Part shown: positions 27,969 through 36,911 of the stretch, in pieces | Layout of the letters: each line of letters begins with the position of its first letter | Position numbering within the stretch: the stretch's first letter is position 1 | Origin: Bacteroidales bacterium | Lineage (GTDB): Bacteria; Bacteroidota; Bacteroidia; Bacteroidales; VadinHA17 | Direction: 5' to 3' | Assembly: GCA_003142255.1 (NCBI GenBank) | Contig: PLLO01000011.1 | Span: 501,597 to 565,596 of the forward strand | Length of the DNA stretch: 64,000 bases | Program-made: the position numbers and the translations under genes | The notes under the pieces: generated by a model | Told to the model about the DNA's origin: nothing | The model's input: only the letters and a program-made list of their open reading frames with translations | The model's database searches: none

Positions 27969-29256
27969 TTATGATCTGACAGATATTACTCCTTCGGAAC
28001 ACCTTGTTCTCGGTGGCTTTGCCAACCGGAAAGGATTATCCAAAGAAGTCCATAGAAGACTTACCACCAGATGTGTAGTCATGAAGCAGGAGGAAGTAAT
28101 TGTTTGCCTGATCGTTAATGATCTGATGGATGTTGATCCTGGAATAATTCAGTTTGTAAAGGAAAATATTGTCAAAAAAACAGGAATCGAAATCGATTCG
28201 ATTCTAATCACTTCAATTCACACACATTCTGCTCCGGAGATGGAATACGGCAGATCTGAAGCAAATGACCGCTACATAAAACTTGTCATTGATAAAATTT
28301 CAGAAAATGCCATTAGGACAATCACTGATAAGGAAGGCTTTAAAACAGCTATACTGAAATGTGGTAAATCTGAATGTGATATTAATATCGCGCGCCGTGA
28401 TATAAAACCAAAAGACGGAGGTAGGGCTTACCGTGTTGGTGACCCCGATGGGTTGCGTGATGAGGAAGTCGGAATCCTTCAGCTTTCTGATGACTCTGGC
28501 AATCAAAAAGTTACCATATTCAATTATGCCTGCCATCCGGTTACCCTGGGTTATGAAAGCAATTATATTTCGACAGATTATCCCGGGAAAGCACGAGAAG
28601 TTGTAGAAGAGAAAGAAGGAGGGATGGCTGTGTTTGTAAATGGAGCAACAGGAGATCTGAACCCCCGCGACGCTCATTTTACTGATCCGGACAATACTGA
28701 CTGTGTCGGTGAACGGCTTGGCAAATCAGTGATCTCAGCAAAGATGACCAGTGGTGATGACAACCCGGATCTTAAGATAATAGCAAAGACTATCTGGGTT
28801 CCGTTCAGGGACCAGGTTATTACAAAAGAGCATATTGCCGCGGAAGCCAAAAGAAAAGCATCTGACGTAACAGAATTCTTTACATGGCAGGAAATGCTTG
28901 ACCGGTGGGAAAAGAAGGTATATGAAATGATCGATAAGAATGAAGTTAAAAAGGCATTTCCATTTAAAATAAATATTATAAAACTGGGCAAGACAATTAT
29001 CTTTTTTACCCAGGGAGAATTGTTTGTGAAATATCAGCTGGAATTGAAGAAGCGTTTCCCCCGTTACCAGGTTCTCTGTGTCGCTTATGTGCATGGAATA
29101 GGAGCATATATCCCGACAGCCGATGTTTTTGAAAAGAAAGGTTATGAGGCCGATCAGTCATATATATATGAAGTATTGCCATCTCCTCTTTCTCCAATTA
29201 TAGAGAAAATATATCTTGAAGGAGCTGTTGATGCTATTAATGAATTGATAAGATGA
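27949..29256 (+). CDS. Neutral/alkaline ceramidase-like metallohydrolase (PF04734 type)
   Basis: 435 aa with no signal peptide. It resembles the N-terminal catalytic domain of neutral ceramidase: SIHTHSAPEMEYG (His91, His93), NYACHPVTLG (His196) and FVNGATGDLNPR. In that family these motifs form the zinc site that hydrolyses an N-acyl amide. It is shorter than true ceramidases and lacks their immunoglobulin-like tail and secretion signal. The overlap with the aminotransferase gene ties it to sugar metabolism. It may therefore be a cytoplasmic N-deacylase or sugar-ester hydrolase; sphingolipid as substrate is unsupported. The SSS symporter follows 63 bp later. Confidence 0.8.
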   Translation: MKKLFFNYDLTDITPSEHLVLGGFANRKGLSKEVHRRLTTRCVVMKQEEVIVCLIVNDLMDVDPGIIQFVKENIVKKTGIEIDSILITSIHTHSAPEMEYGRSEANDRYIKLVIDKISENAIRTITDKEGFKTAILKCGKSECDINIARRDIKPKDGGRAYRVGDPDGLRDEEVGILQLSDDSGNQKVTIFNYACHPVTLGYESNYISTDYPGKAREVVEEKEGGMAVFVNGATGDLNPRDAHFTDPDNTDCVGERLGKSVISAKMTSGDDNPDLKIIAKTIWVPFRDQVITKEHIAAEAKRKASDVTEFFTWQEMLDRWEKKVYEMIDKNEVKKAFPFKINIIKLGKTIIFFTQGELFVKYQLELKKRFPRYQVLCVAYVHGIGAYIPTADVFEKKGYEADQSYIYEVLPSPLSPIIEKIYLEGAVDAINELIR

Positions 29257-29319
29257 TAGTTATAAATCAATAATAAAATATATTCAGACAGAATCATAAG
29301 AATATAAAACAATTATTTC

Positions 29320-31077
29320 ATGAACAAATTAGATTGGATAGTACTCATTATTTTCACCCTGATTTCGATGATTGTCGGAATGTTATATACCAGGTCGGCG
29401 TCAACAAAAGGGCAGGAAGGATTTTTTACCGCAAACAGGAATCTCTCGTGGTGGTCGCTTGGCATCTCAAATTCTGCAACATATCAATCCGGACTGGGTG
29501 CATTTGTAATGTTGATTTTTCTTTTCGGGTTTTCCGGTAACTGGTTGTGGTGGGCACAATGGATAATATGGATGCCTCTTGTTGCAATTATATGGTCAAA
29601 GATGTGGCAAAGAATGAGGATTGTAACAACAGCAGAACTTATTTCTATAAGGTACGGTGGCAAGACATCAGTTTTTGCAAGGAGAGCTTACGCACTGATA
29701 ATGTGTTTGTTCTCAATCATTACCATGGCTTACATAACAGGTTTCTTTGCAAAAACCATAGCTCCGCTGGTACCAATGTCGATGGTATCCATTCTACTCC
29801 TGTTCGGAACAGTCACCCTTATTTATACTCTTACAGGCGGATTGATGGGATCTGTTATGGTATCTGTTGTACAGATGATAATTATGATAGTTGGCAGTCT
29901 TGTGTTTCTGGCAATTATTATCCCGCAGCAGGGTGGATGGTCTTCAATTATTTCGCATGTTGAAAGTATCCGCCATGGTGCGCTGTCATTAAATCCCGTT
30001 TCGGATATAACACCTCCTCTCACTCTTCTGATGTTTGTGATCCTTGGGCTTTTCTTTGCCGGTTCTCCAACTGCAGGGGAAGGCATGACCGCACAGAGAT
30101 TCATGGCAGCAAAAAATGAAAAGCATGCCCTGGGAGGACAGCTTTTCAGTACATTTATTTCACTATGCCTGAGAATCATTCCTCTGGTCGGATTAGGCAT
30201 TATCTGTATCACGATGTTTTGGTCCGGCGACCTGGTCTCTAAATACGGACAGGCTCCTCATGGATTCAAAATGCTTGGTGATCCGGCTTATGCGTGGGGT
30301 GAGCTGATAAAAGCCAGTCACCTTCCTCCGGGCTTCATAGGATTGCTTGTTGCTACAGAAGTTGCAGCTTACATGTCAACCCTGAGCGCATTAATTAACT
30401 GGGGCAGTAGTTTTATAGTAAATGATTTTTACAAGGAAATAAAACATGATATAAGTAAAAAGCAGGAAGTAAAGATCAGCAGGATAACGACTCTGATATT
30501 GTTCATTGTAGCTGCACTTATAGCCATCCTCTTCGTGGATGACATGGTAAGCTGGTTCATATTTATTAATTCCATTGTTGTAATCTTCTGGCTGCCACTG
30601 GCATATTTCAGGTTTTTCTGGCCAAGATTTAATGTATGGGGAGAAATGGCTGCAACTATTCTTGGATTACCCTTGACTGTACTTTTCTGGTTTATACTTG
30701 ATTTTCAGCACAAACCAATCTGGCAGGGAACAGGGATGCTTTTCATCATAGCCTTGTCAGTAATAACCCTTGTGACCATTATTACCCCTCGGGAATCGGA
30801 TGAGACTCTTAAGAACTTCTATATGCGCTGCCGGCCGCCGGCAGGGTGGAAGAAACTAAGAATGAAGTATCCTTCTTTGCCCGGACACGATCAAACACTC
30901 AGATCACAGATTTTTGATTGTCTGTTAGGTATTTTTGCCTGTTTTGGATTATCTATGGCAACTAACGCAGTTTTCATTGGCAACTGGCTGATTATTATAC
31001 TTGGAAGCTGCAGCGCAATAGGGTTTGGTGCCTGGCTGATAAAGAGATCTTTTACCGGCAAACATGAAGTAAGCTAA
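29320..31077 (+). CDS. Sodium:solute symporter (SSS/SLC5 family)
   Basis: 585 aa, an inner-membrane protein with about 13-15 hydrophobic segments. The first is LDWIVLIIFTLISMIVGMLY, and the early motif FFTANRNLSWWSLGISN is typical of the family. GEGMTAQRFMAAKNE in the middle also fits SSS members, which take up sugars, sugar acids or other small solutes with sodium. A second SSS gene at 34526 flanks the GH84-like enzyme on its other side. The two probably import different monosaccharides released in the periplasm. The C-terminus carries an extra pair of membrane helices after a hydrophilic stretch (about 505-540). Confidence 0.92.
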   Translation: MNKLDWIVLIIFTLISMIVGMLYTRSASTKGQEGFFTANRNLSWWSLGISNSATYQSGLGAFVMLIFLFGFSGNWLWWAQWIIWMPLVAIIWSKMWQRMRIVTTAELISIRYGGKTSVFARRAYALIMCLFSIITMAYITGFFAKTIAPLVPMSMVSILLLFGTVTLIYTLTGGLMGSVMVSVVQMIIMIVGSLVFLAIIIPQQGGWSSIISHVESIRHGALSLNPVSDITPPLTLLMFVILGLFFAGSPTAGEGMTAQRFMAAKNEKHALGGQLFSTFISLCLRIIPLVGLGIICITMFWSGDLVSKYGQAPHGFKMLGDPAYAWGELIKASHLPPGFIGLLVATEVAAYMSTLSALINWGSSFIVNDFYKEIKHDISKKQEVKISRITTLILFIVAALIAILFVDDMVSWFIFINSIVVIFWLPLAYFRFFWPRFNVWGEMAATILGLPLTVLFWFILDFQHKPIWQGTGMLFIIALSVITLVTIITPRESDETLKNFYMRCRPPAGWKKLRMKYPSLPGHDQTLRSQIFDCLLGIFACFGLSMATNAVFIGNWLIIILGSCSAIGFGAWLIKRSFTGKHEVS

Positions 31078-31148
31078 GTAATTGTAAATGAATATAATAT
31101 AAATAATGAAATTTAAGGTAGTTCTGGTCTTTTATTATTGATTGCGTA

Positions 31149-34100
31149 ATGAGCCATAAAAGAAGAATATTCTTCATCGTGGTCAGCCTGTTTTTATCAG
31201 CGGGTCTGTCTCTTTTCAATTGTCAGGTGGCAAGTGGTCAGCAAAAAGATGCCTTGAAAGATTTTAAAGTTTCTATTCCTACCAGAATGTTTCCAATACC
31301 AGTACCCCTTAAGCCCGGAGAAACTCCTGGATTTAAGATCAGAGGTATGAAAGGATATAACTGGACACCGCAGCAATATCTTGAAGAGATACCGGTACTG
31401 GCAAAATACAATGGGAATTTTCTGATGAATTGTTACCTGTCAATGTTTTCGGTTAAGGAAAAACCTGTCTATCGTTACGGAACATTCCTTGATTCCATAG
31501 AGAATAACTGGTGGCAGCCAATTCCCGAAGAGAAAAAAAGATCATACGAAAAAGTTTTTGAGACCTGCAGGGATCATGATATTATGTTTTGTTTTGCCAT
31601 GAATCCGCAGCTCTTCTCGGAACATCCACTTGATCCGAATTCTGACAAGGACTTTGACTTATTGTTGCAGCATTATCTTTGGGCACAAAAGAACGGAGTA
31701 AAATGGTTCTCAGTCTGCCTTGATGATGTAAGGGAAGGAGAAGTTTCAATTTCAGCAAATGAACATGCTGTATTGGTTAACAGACTTTTCTCATACCTGC
31801 GTAAAAATGACCCTGAAGCACAGATGATATTTTGTCCTACCTGGTATTGGGGTGACGGTACTGATCCTGAACATCGGCCATATCTGGAAACGCTTGCCTC
31901 AAAGTTAAATCCTGAAGTATACATATTCTGGACCGGGCCTTTTGTTGTTCCAAAACATATAAATGTTAAAGACGCTCAATCATATCGCGACGTTGTAAAG
32001 CACAGAATAATACTTTGGGAGAACTATCCTGTGAATGACAATCATGCAACAATGCATCTTGGTCCGATTATAGGACGTGATCCTGATCTGGGCAAAGTTA
32101 TTGATGGTTATATGGTCAATCCGTTAGGTAGACAAAACAGGATAAATCGTATCCCATTAATTACTTGTATGGATTATGCCTATAACCCGGGTGCATATAA
32201 CCCGGATAGGTCAATCGGACAGGCTATTCTTCAAATGGCGCTGACACCTGAAGAGCAACAAGTTCTTGCCCGCCTGGTGGAAACTTATCCTGGTAACCTG
32301 ATTTTTAGAAAGGATACTTCAGATCATGCATGGGCTGGCTTGAATCCGGTACGCGAGCGATTTAAATCCATTTGTGCTTCAATGAGTTCTGCCAACGAGG
32401 TTGATAATTACATTGGAAGCCTGCAAGAATTGCAAAGCAGATTCAACAAATTATTTTCGGATAAGTTTCCCGATGCTGAAGCAATCATCAGGAATGATAT
32501 TGTCTGGATGAAGCAGAATACTGCTTCAGTATTAAAAAAGATAAGCGATCCTGTTTTGCGTATCAGGTTACTTCCTCCCGGAAAGGATAATCCAAGGAAT
32601 AGTGAGGGAGATTTCATTAAGCTTAATGACGGGCGAATTCTATTTGTTTATACTCATTTCACAACAGGCTCTGGGGATTTTGCTCAGGCCTGCCTTGCCG
32701 GCCGATACTCTGCCGATGGTGGGAAAACCTGGACTAATGAAGACGTTATTGTAGTACCAAATGAGGGTATGACCAACATAATGTCGGTTTCACTTCTTCG
32801 GTTAAAAAACAATTCGATTGCATTATTCTATCTAAGGAAAAACTCTGACAAGGATTGCAGGTTATTTATGCGCATTTCCAAAGATGAAGCCCAAACATGG
32901 AGCAAACCGATACTTTGTCAGAAGGATATGATAGGTTATTTTGTTGTAAATAACGACCGGGTCATTCAATTAAAAAATGGAAGACTGATTGCCCCGGCTT
33001 CACTTCATAATACGCCTGAACAAAATAAATATGATAATTTTGGTGACATAATGTGCTATTATTCAGATAATAACGGAAGAACATGGAAGAGAAGTAAAAC
33101 CACTTTAAGAAACAAAATAGTAATGCTTCAGGAGCCTGGTGTTGTTGAACTTGAGGATGGACGAGTACTTATGTTTTGCCGAACAAATTCAGGGTCTCAG
33201 TATTTTTCATTTTCATCAGATCAGGGAATCATCTGGTCCGATTTTAAACCTTCAGATATTATCTCACCAATGTCACCGGCATCTATTAAAAGGATTCCTT
33301 CAACTAGTGATTTATTATTGGTATGGAACAATTCTAAAGGTTCCCTGGTTGACATGGGTAAACGTACCCCTTTGAATATTGCTATTTCCAAAGATGATGG
33401 TAAAACCTGGGTGAACATAAAAACAATTGAAACCAATCCTGATGGATGGTATTGTTATACTGCAATCGAATTTGTTGATGACCAGGTTCTCCTGGCTTAT
33501 TGTGCCGGCGACAGGAAGACAGGGAACGGACTTGAAACGCTTCAGATCTCAAGATTCCCGGTGAGCTGGTTATATAAGAAAGAGACAACGGCTGAATTAA
33601 TTTCTTCCCGGATGATATGGGATGAAGCGCCGCATAATGCTTTCACCGATCTTATACGATATAATGGATATTGGTACTGTACATTCCGCGAGGCACAGAA
33701 GCATGTTGGCGATAATGGAAAAATCAGGGTGCTCGCAAGTGCTGACGGTGAAAAATGGGAATCTGCAGCATTGTTCGATCGCGAAGGAGTTGATCTTAGA
33801 GATCCAAAATTATGTATTACACCTGATAATAGATTAATGCTTCACATTGGTGCTTCTGTATATGTGGATAGCAAGCTGAAAGGCTTCAGGCCTTCTGTAG
33901 TTTTCATGGACGAAACGAATAAATGGTCAGCCATGACCGATATAAATATCACGGAAAAATGGCCGTGGAAGCCATTCTGGTATAACCAGACAGCCTATTG
34001 CGTCGCTTATAGCGACAGCGTTATATTGTATAAATCCAAAAATGGGTTTGATTACGAAAAGATATGTAAATTTTCACTTGATGGCCAACCAAATGAAGCT

Positions 34101-34481
34101 GCATTTTGTGCTCTTCCAGGTGATACTCTTATGATTCTGATACGCAGGGATAAAGGAAACCGTCATGCGATGATTGGAAAGGCAGCTTATCCTTATAATC
34201 AATGGACATGGAAGGAAACCGGTTGGCCTGTTGGAGGGCCTGCATTAATTAATATACCAGGAAAAGGAGTATTTGGTGCAGGCAGGAGTACTATTGACGG
34301 GATAAGCAGAACAGTATTAGGGGAGATAGATGAAGAAGGCTATACTCCATTATTGGCTCTTCCCAGCGGCGGAGATTGCAGTTATCCTGGTATGGTATAT
34401 CATGAGGGAGCACTCTGGATGAGTTATTATTCTTCGCATGAAGGGAAAACGAGCATTTACTTATCAAAGATTAAACTCTGA
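31149..34481 (+). CDS. GH84-like O-GlcNAcase domain fused to two sialidase-type beta-propellers
   Basis: 1110 aa, exported (signal peptide to about residue 32). Residues about 55-400 resemble the GH84 beta-N-acetylglucosaminidase barrel. FSVCLDDV has the paired Asp192-Asp193 used in substrate-assisted catalysis, followed by FWTGPFVVP and LWENYPVNDN. After a helical linker (about 400-480), a BNR-type propeller shows Asp-box-like repeats: SADGGKTWTNE, SKDEAQTWSKP, SDNNGRTWKRS, SSDQGIIWSD and SKDDGKTWVNI. A third region (about 815-1110) looks like another propeller (ASADGEKWESA). Typical GH84 proteins lack such propellers. Neighbouring NagB and NagA homologues support release of N-acetylhexosamine. 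Whether the propellers bind or cut glycan is unknown. Confidence 0.75.
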   Translation: MSHKRRIFFIVVSLFLSAGLSLFNCQVASGQQKDALKDFKVSIPTRMFPIPVPLKPGETPGFKIRGMKGYNWTPQQYLEEIPVLAKYNGNFLMNCYLSMFSVKEKPVYRYGTFLDSIENNWWQPIPEEKKRSYEKVFETCRDHDIMFCFAMNPQLFSEHPLDPNSDKDFDLLLQHYLWAQKNGVKWFSVCLDDVREGEVSISANEHAVLVNRLFSYLRKNDPEAQMIFCPTWYWGDGTDPEHRPYLETLASKLNPEVYIFWTGPFVVPKHINVKDAQSYRDVVKHRIILWENYPVNDNHATMHLGPIIGRDPDLGKVIDGYMVNPLGRQNRINRIPLITCMDYAYNPGAYNPDRSIGQAILQMALTPEEQQVLARLVETYPGNLIFRKDTSDHAWAGLNPVRERFKSICASMSSANEVDNYIGSLQELQSRFNKLFSDKFPDAEAIIRNDIVWMKQNTASVLKKISDPVLRIRLLPPGKDNPRNSEGDFIKLNDGRILFVYTHFTTGSGDFAQACLAGRYSADGGKTWTNEDVIVVPNEGMTNIMSVSLLRLKNNSIALFYLRKNSDKDCRLFMRISKDEAQTWSKPILCQKDMIGYFVVNNDRVIQLKNGRLIAPASLHNTPEQNKYDNFGDIMCYYSDNNGRTWKRSKTTLRNKIVMLQEPGVVELEDGRVLMFCRTNSGSQYFSFSSDQGIIWSDFKPSDIISPMSPASIKRIPSTSDLLLVWNNSKGSLVDMGKRTPLNIAISKDDGKTWVNIKTIETNPDGWYCYTAIEFVDDQVLLAYCAGDRKTGNGLETLQISRFPVSWLYKKETTAELISSRMIWDEAPHNAFTDLIRYNGYWYCTFREAQKHVGDNGKIRVLASADGEKWESAALFDREGVDLRDPKLCITPDNRLMLHIGASVYVDSKLKGFRPSVVFMDETNKWSAMTDINITEKWPWKPFWYNQTAYCVAYSDSVILYKSKNGFDYEKICKFSLDGQPNEAAFCALPGDTLMILIRRDKGNRHAMIGKAAYPYNQWTWKETGWPVGGPALINIPGKGVFGAGRSTIDGISRTVLGEIDEEGYTPLLALPSGGDCSYPGMVYHEGALWMSYYSSHEGKTSIYLSKIKL

Positions 34482-34525
34482 AAATGAATGATTTGAGAAT
34501 AAATTAAATTGAGAGAAATCGAGAT

Positions 34526-36082
34526 ATGCATTTCATAGATTGGGTGATATTAATTATTTATTTTCTATTGCTTATAGGAGTCGGACTATGGGCATACACA
34601 AGGGTTAAAAGCTCTGCTGATTTTTTTACCGCAGGCGGCAAATTACCATGGTGGTTGTCAGGTGTTTCTCATCATGTCTCAGGATACAGCGGAGCAGTAT
34701 TTGTGGCCTATGCCGGTGTTGCTTACACACATGGCTTTACTCTCTATATATGGTGGGCAGGTGGTACGTGCATTGCAACTCTTTTTGCTGCATTTTTTAT
34801 AGCCCCGAGATGGTCAAGACTAAGAGAGAAAACGGGCATCCAATCACCTCTTGAATATCTGGTAGTAAGGTATAATCTTCCTGCTCAGCAAATTATGGCA
34901 TGGAGCGGGGTAATTATAAAAGTGTTTGATGTTGGAGCTAAATGGGCAGCCACAGCAGTGCTGCTTCATGTCTTTGCAGGGACATCCTATATCACCGGTA
35001 TTCTTCTCGCAGGAAGTGTTTCATTGATTTACAGCACAATTGGAGGTTTATGGGCAGACGTTATTAACGATTTTGCGCAGTTCATGGTCCAATTGATTGC
35101 TGGTTTTACAATGTTCGGAATCATCCTTCATCATCTTGGTGATGGTTTTTCAGGTGTCTTTACTATGTGGGACCGGCTTCCTGAAGCACATTCTCATATA
35201 TTCAATTCTCCGTATACATTTAGTTTTGTAATGGCAATTTACCTTATTGACTTTTTCAGCTATAGTGGTGGAACCTGGCACCTGGCAACACGATTTATTT
35301 CAACATCTTCAGGTTCACAGGCGCGAAAGGCCGCATTATTATCATCTGCACTTTATTTACTTTGGCCGCTTATTCTTTTCTTCCCGATGTTTGCAGCCCC
35401 GGTTTTTCTGAAAAACGTTGCAGATCCCACCCAATCGTATGCTTTAATGGCGTTAAAATTTTTGCCTGCAGGTTTAGTTGGTCTCGTACTGGCTTCACTT
35501 TTTACCAATACTATGTCCATGACATCGTCAGATTCAAATACAATCTCAGCTGTTCTTACCCGAGATATTCTTCCGGCAATTTTTCCGGGAATAAAATCAT
35601 ACAATAAAAATAAGACTCTTATGCTTGCCCGGATTACAACATTCTCGTTTGCATTGCTTACAATAATAATCGCAATAAATGCTGAATCATTTGGAGGAGT
35701 ATTCGGATTAATAATTACATGGTTCGCACCTCTGGTCGGACCAATATCTATTCCTATGATACTTGGACTTCTGCCTCTGTTTAAGCATAGTGAAAGCAAA
35801 TCAGCTATTATTTCAATAATTGCGGGTATGCTGGTATTTATAATTATGAAATTATTCTTTCATACAACACTTGCTTTAGAAATATCTGCCCCGATAATTG
35901 TAACACTTATTCTGTATGTTGGTTTGGGTTTTGTTTTTGGAAAATCAGTGCCTGAGAAGGTAACAAAGCTGGTTTATTCACTTAATTATGATGGAATATC
36001 TTCTCCGCCTTCAGAAACTCTGAAATCAAATACTCCTGGTATTTCTGACACTGAAATATCATCAGTGAATAATAAAAAATGA
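34526..36082 (+). CDS. Sodium:solute symporter (SSS/SLC5 family)
   Basis: 518 aa, an inner-membrane protein with about 13 membrane segments. The start is FIDWVILIIYFLLLIGVGLW; SSADFFTAGGKLPWWLSGVS is the early SSS motif and TMSMTSSDSNTISAVLTRDI matches a later conserved segment. It is divergent from the SSS protein at 29320. It directly precedes nagB by 48 bp, so it probably imports the amino sugar or acetylated sugar handled by NagA and NagB. No kinase that would phosphorylate the imported sugar is encoded in the window. Confidence 0.92.
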   Translation: MHFIDWVILIIYFLLLIGVGLWAYTRVKSSADFFTAGGKLPWWLSGVSHHVSGYSGAVFVAYAGVAYTHGFTLYIWWAGGTCIATLFAAFFIAPRWSRLREKTGIQSPLEYLVVRYNLPAQQIMAWSGVIIKVFDVGAKWAATAVLLHVFAGTSYITGILLAGSVSLIYSTIGGLWADVINDFAQFMVQLIAGFTMFGIILHHLGDGFSGVFTMWDRLPEAHSHIFNSPYTFSFVMAIYLIDFFSYSGGTWHLATRFISTSSGSQARKAALLSSALYLLWPLILFFPMFAAPVFLKNVADPTQSYALMALKFLPAGLVGLVLASLFTNTMSMTSSDSNTISAVLTRDILPAIFPGIKSYNKNKTLMLARITTFSFALLTIIIAINAESFGGVFGLIITWFAPLVGPISIPMILGLLPLFKHSESKSAIISIIAGMLVFIIMKLFFHTTLALEISAPIIVTLILYVGLGFVFGKSVPEKVTKLVYSLNYDGISSPPSETLKSNTPGISDTEISSVNNKK

Positions 36083-36130
36083 TAAAATAATTAATAGTAC
36101 ATAAACAAATATTTTTTAAACAATCAGATC

Positions 36131-36904
36131 ATGTATACAAATGTCGAACTAGTTAAATCGTTCCGAGTAGGTCAGCTTCAGGTTAAAGTTTGCTATAATC
36201 GGGTTGATTTAGGGATTGCTTCCGGTCAGGATATTATCAGGAAGATAAAAGAATTATTATCAAAGCAGGAAGAGATCCGGGTTGTGTTCGCTTCAGCGCC
36301 TTCTCAAAAAGACACTATACACTTTCTGAGAACGACAGCAGATATCGATTGGTCTCGTGTGGTTGTATTCAATATGGATGAGTATATTGGATTAGCCAGA
36401 GATACCCCTGGAAGTTTTGGACAGTATCTTAACCATAACCTTTTTGAGAAAGTGAAACCAAAAAAAGTGCAACTCATTGATGGAATGAATGATCCTGCAA
36501 AGGAATGTGATCGGTTTACCGGTCTGTTGCGTAAAAGCCCTATTGACGTTATTCTTCTTGGAATTGGTGAAAATGGTCATATTGCTTTTAATGAACCTGA
36601 TATTGCCGACTTCAATGATAGAGAAATTGTGAAAATTGTTGATCTTGATGAAAAAAGCAGAATGCAGCAGGTCCATGACAAATGTTTTAAAAGTATCCAT
36701 GATGTTCCACACCAGGCTTTAACAATAACCATCCCGGTAATTTTTTCGGCAAAATATTTGTTTTGTATGGCCCCAGGGAAGAATAAAAAAGATGCCGTAA
36801 GAAAGGTTCTGACCGGCCCTATTACTTCCAGGGTACCAGGAAGTGTTCTCAGGAACCATCCTGATTGTATTTTATATCTTGATAATCTTTCGAATGGATA
36901 TTAA
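36131..36904 (+). CDS. nagB: Glucosamine-6-phosphate deaminase family protein
   Basis: 257 aa, cytoplasmic. It converts glucosamine-6-phosphate to fructose-6-phosphate and ammonia if it works as its homologues do. The proton-transfer Asp is in FNMDEY (Asp83), and the second motif GIGENGHIAFNEP carries His150 and Glu155. Asn148 replaces the Asp of the E. coli ring-opening group, a change also found in many other NagB-like proteins. Length is close to the usual 240-270 aa. nagA follows 7 bp after the stop; the NagA frame also extends upstream into nagB, but its true start is probably after it. It may act on another amino-sugar phosphate. Confidence 0.88.
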   Translation: MYTNVELVKSFRVGQLQVKVCYNRVDLGIASGQDIIRKIKELLSKQEEIRVVFASAPSQKDTIHFLRTTADIDWSRVVVFNMDEYIGLARDTPGSFGQYLNHNLFEKVKPKKVQLIDGMNDPAKECDRFTGLLRKSPIDVILLGIGENGHIAFNEPDIADFNDREIVKIVDLDEKSRMQQVHDKCFKSIHDVPHQALTITIPVIFSAKYLFCMAPGKNKKDAVRKVLTGPITSRVPGSVLRNHPDCILYLDNLSNGY

Positions 36905-36911
36905 CCACGTC

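Noticed and set aside
27949-29256. True ceramidase acting on sphingolipid
   Set aside because: No signal peptide, shorter than ceramidases, and embedded in sugar genes; only the zinc fold is supported.
35353-35799. 148-codon open frame on the minus strand
   Set aside because: It is antisense to the SSS symporter; long antisense frames are expected opposite membrane-protein codon patterns, and no domain is visible.
36542-36596. Asn in place of the E. coli NagB catalytic-site Asp
   Set aside because: The motif GIGENGHIAFNEP with Asn at this position is common among NagB-like proteins of other bacteria, so I did not call the enzyme defective.
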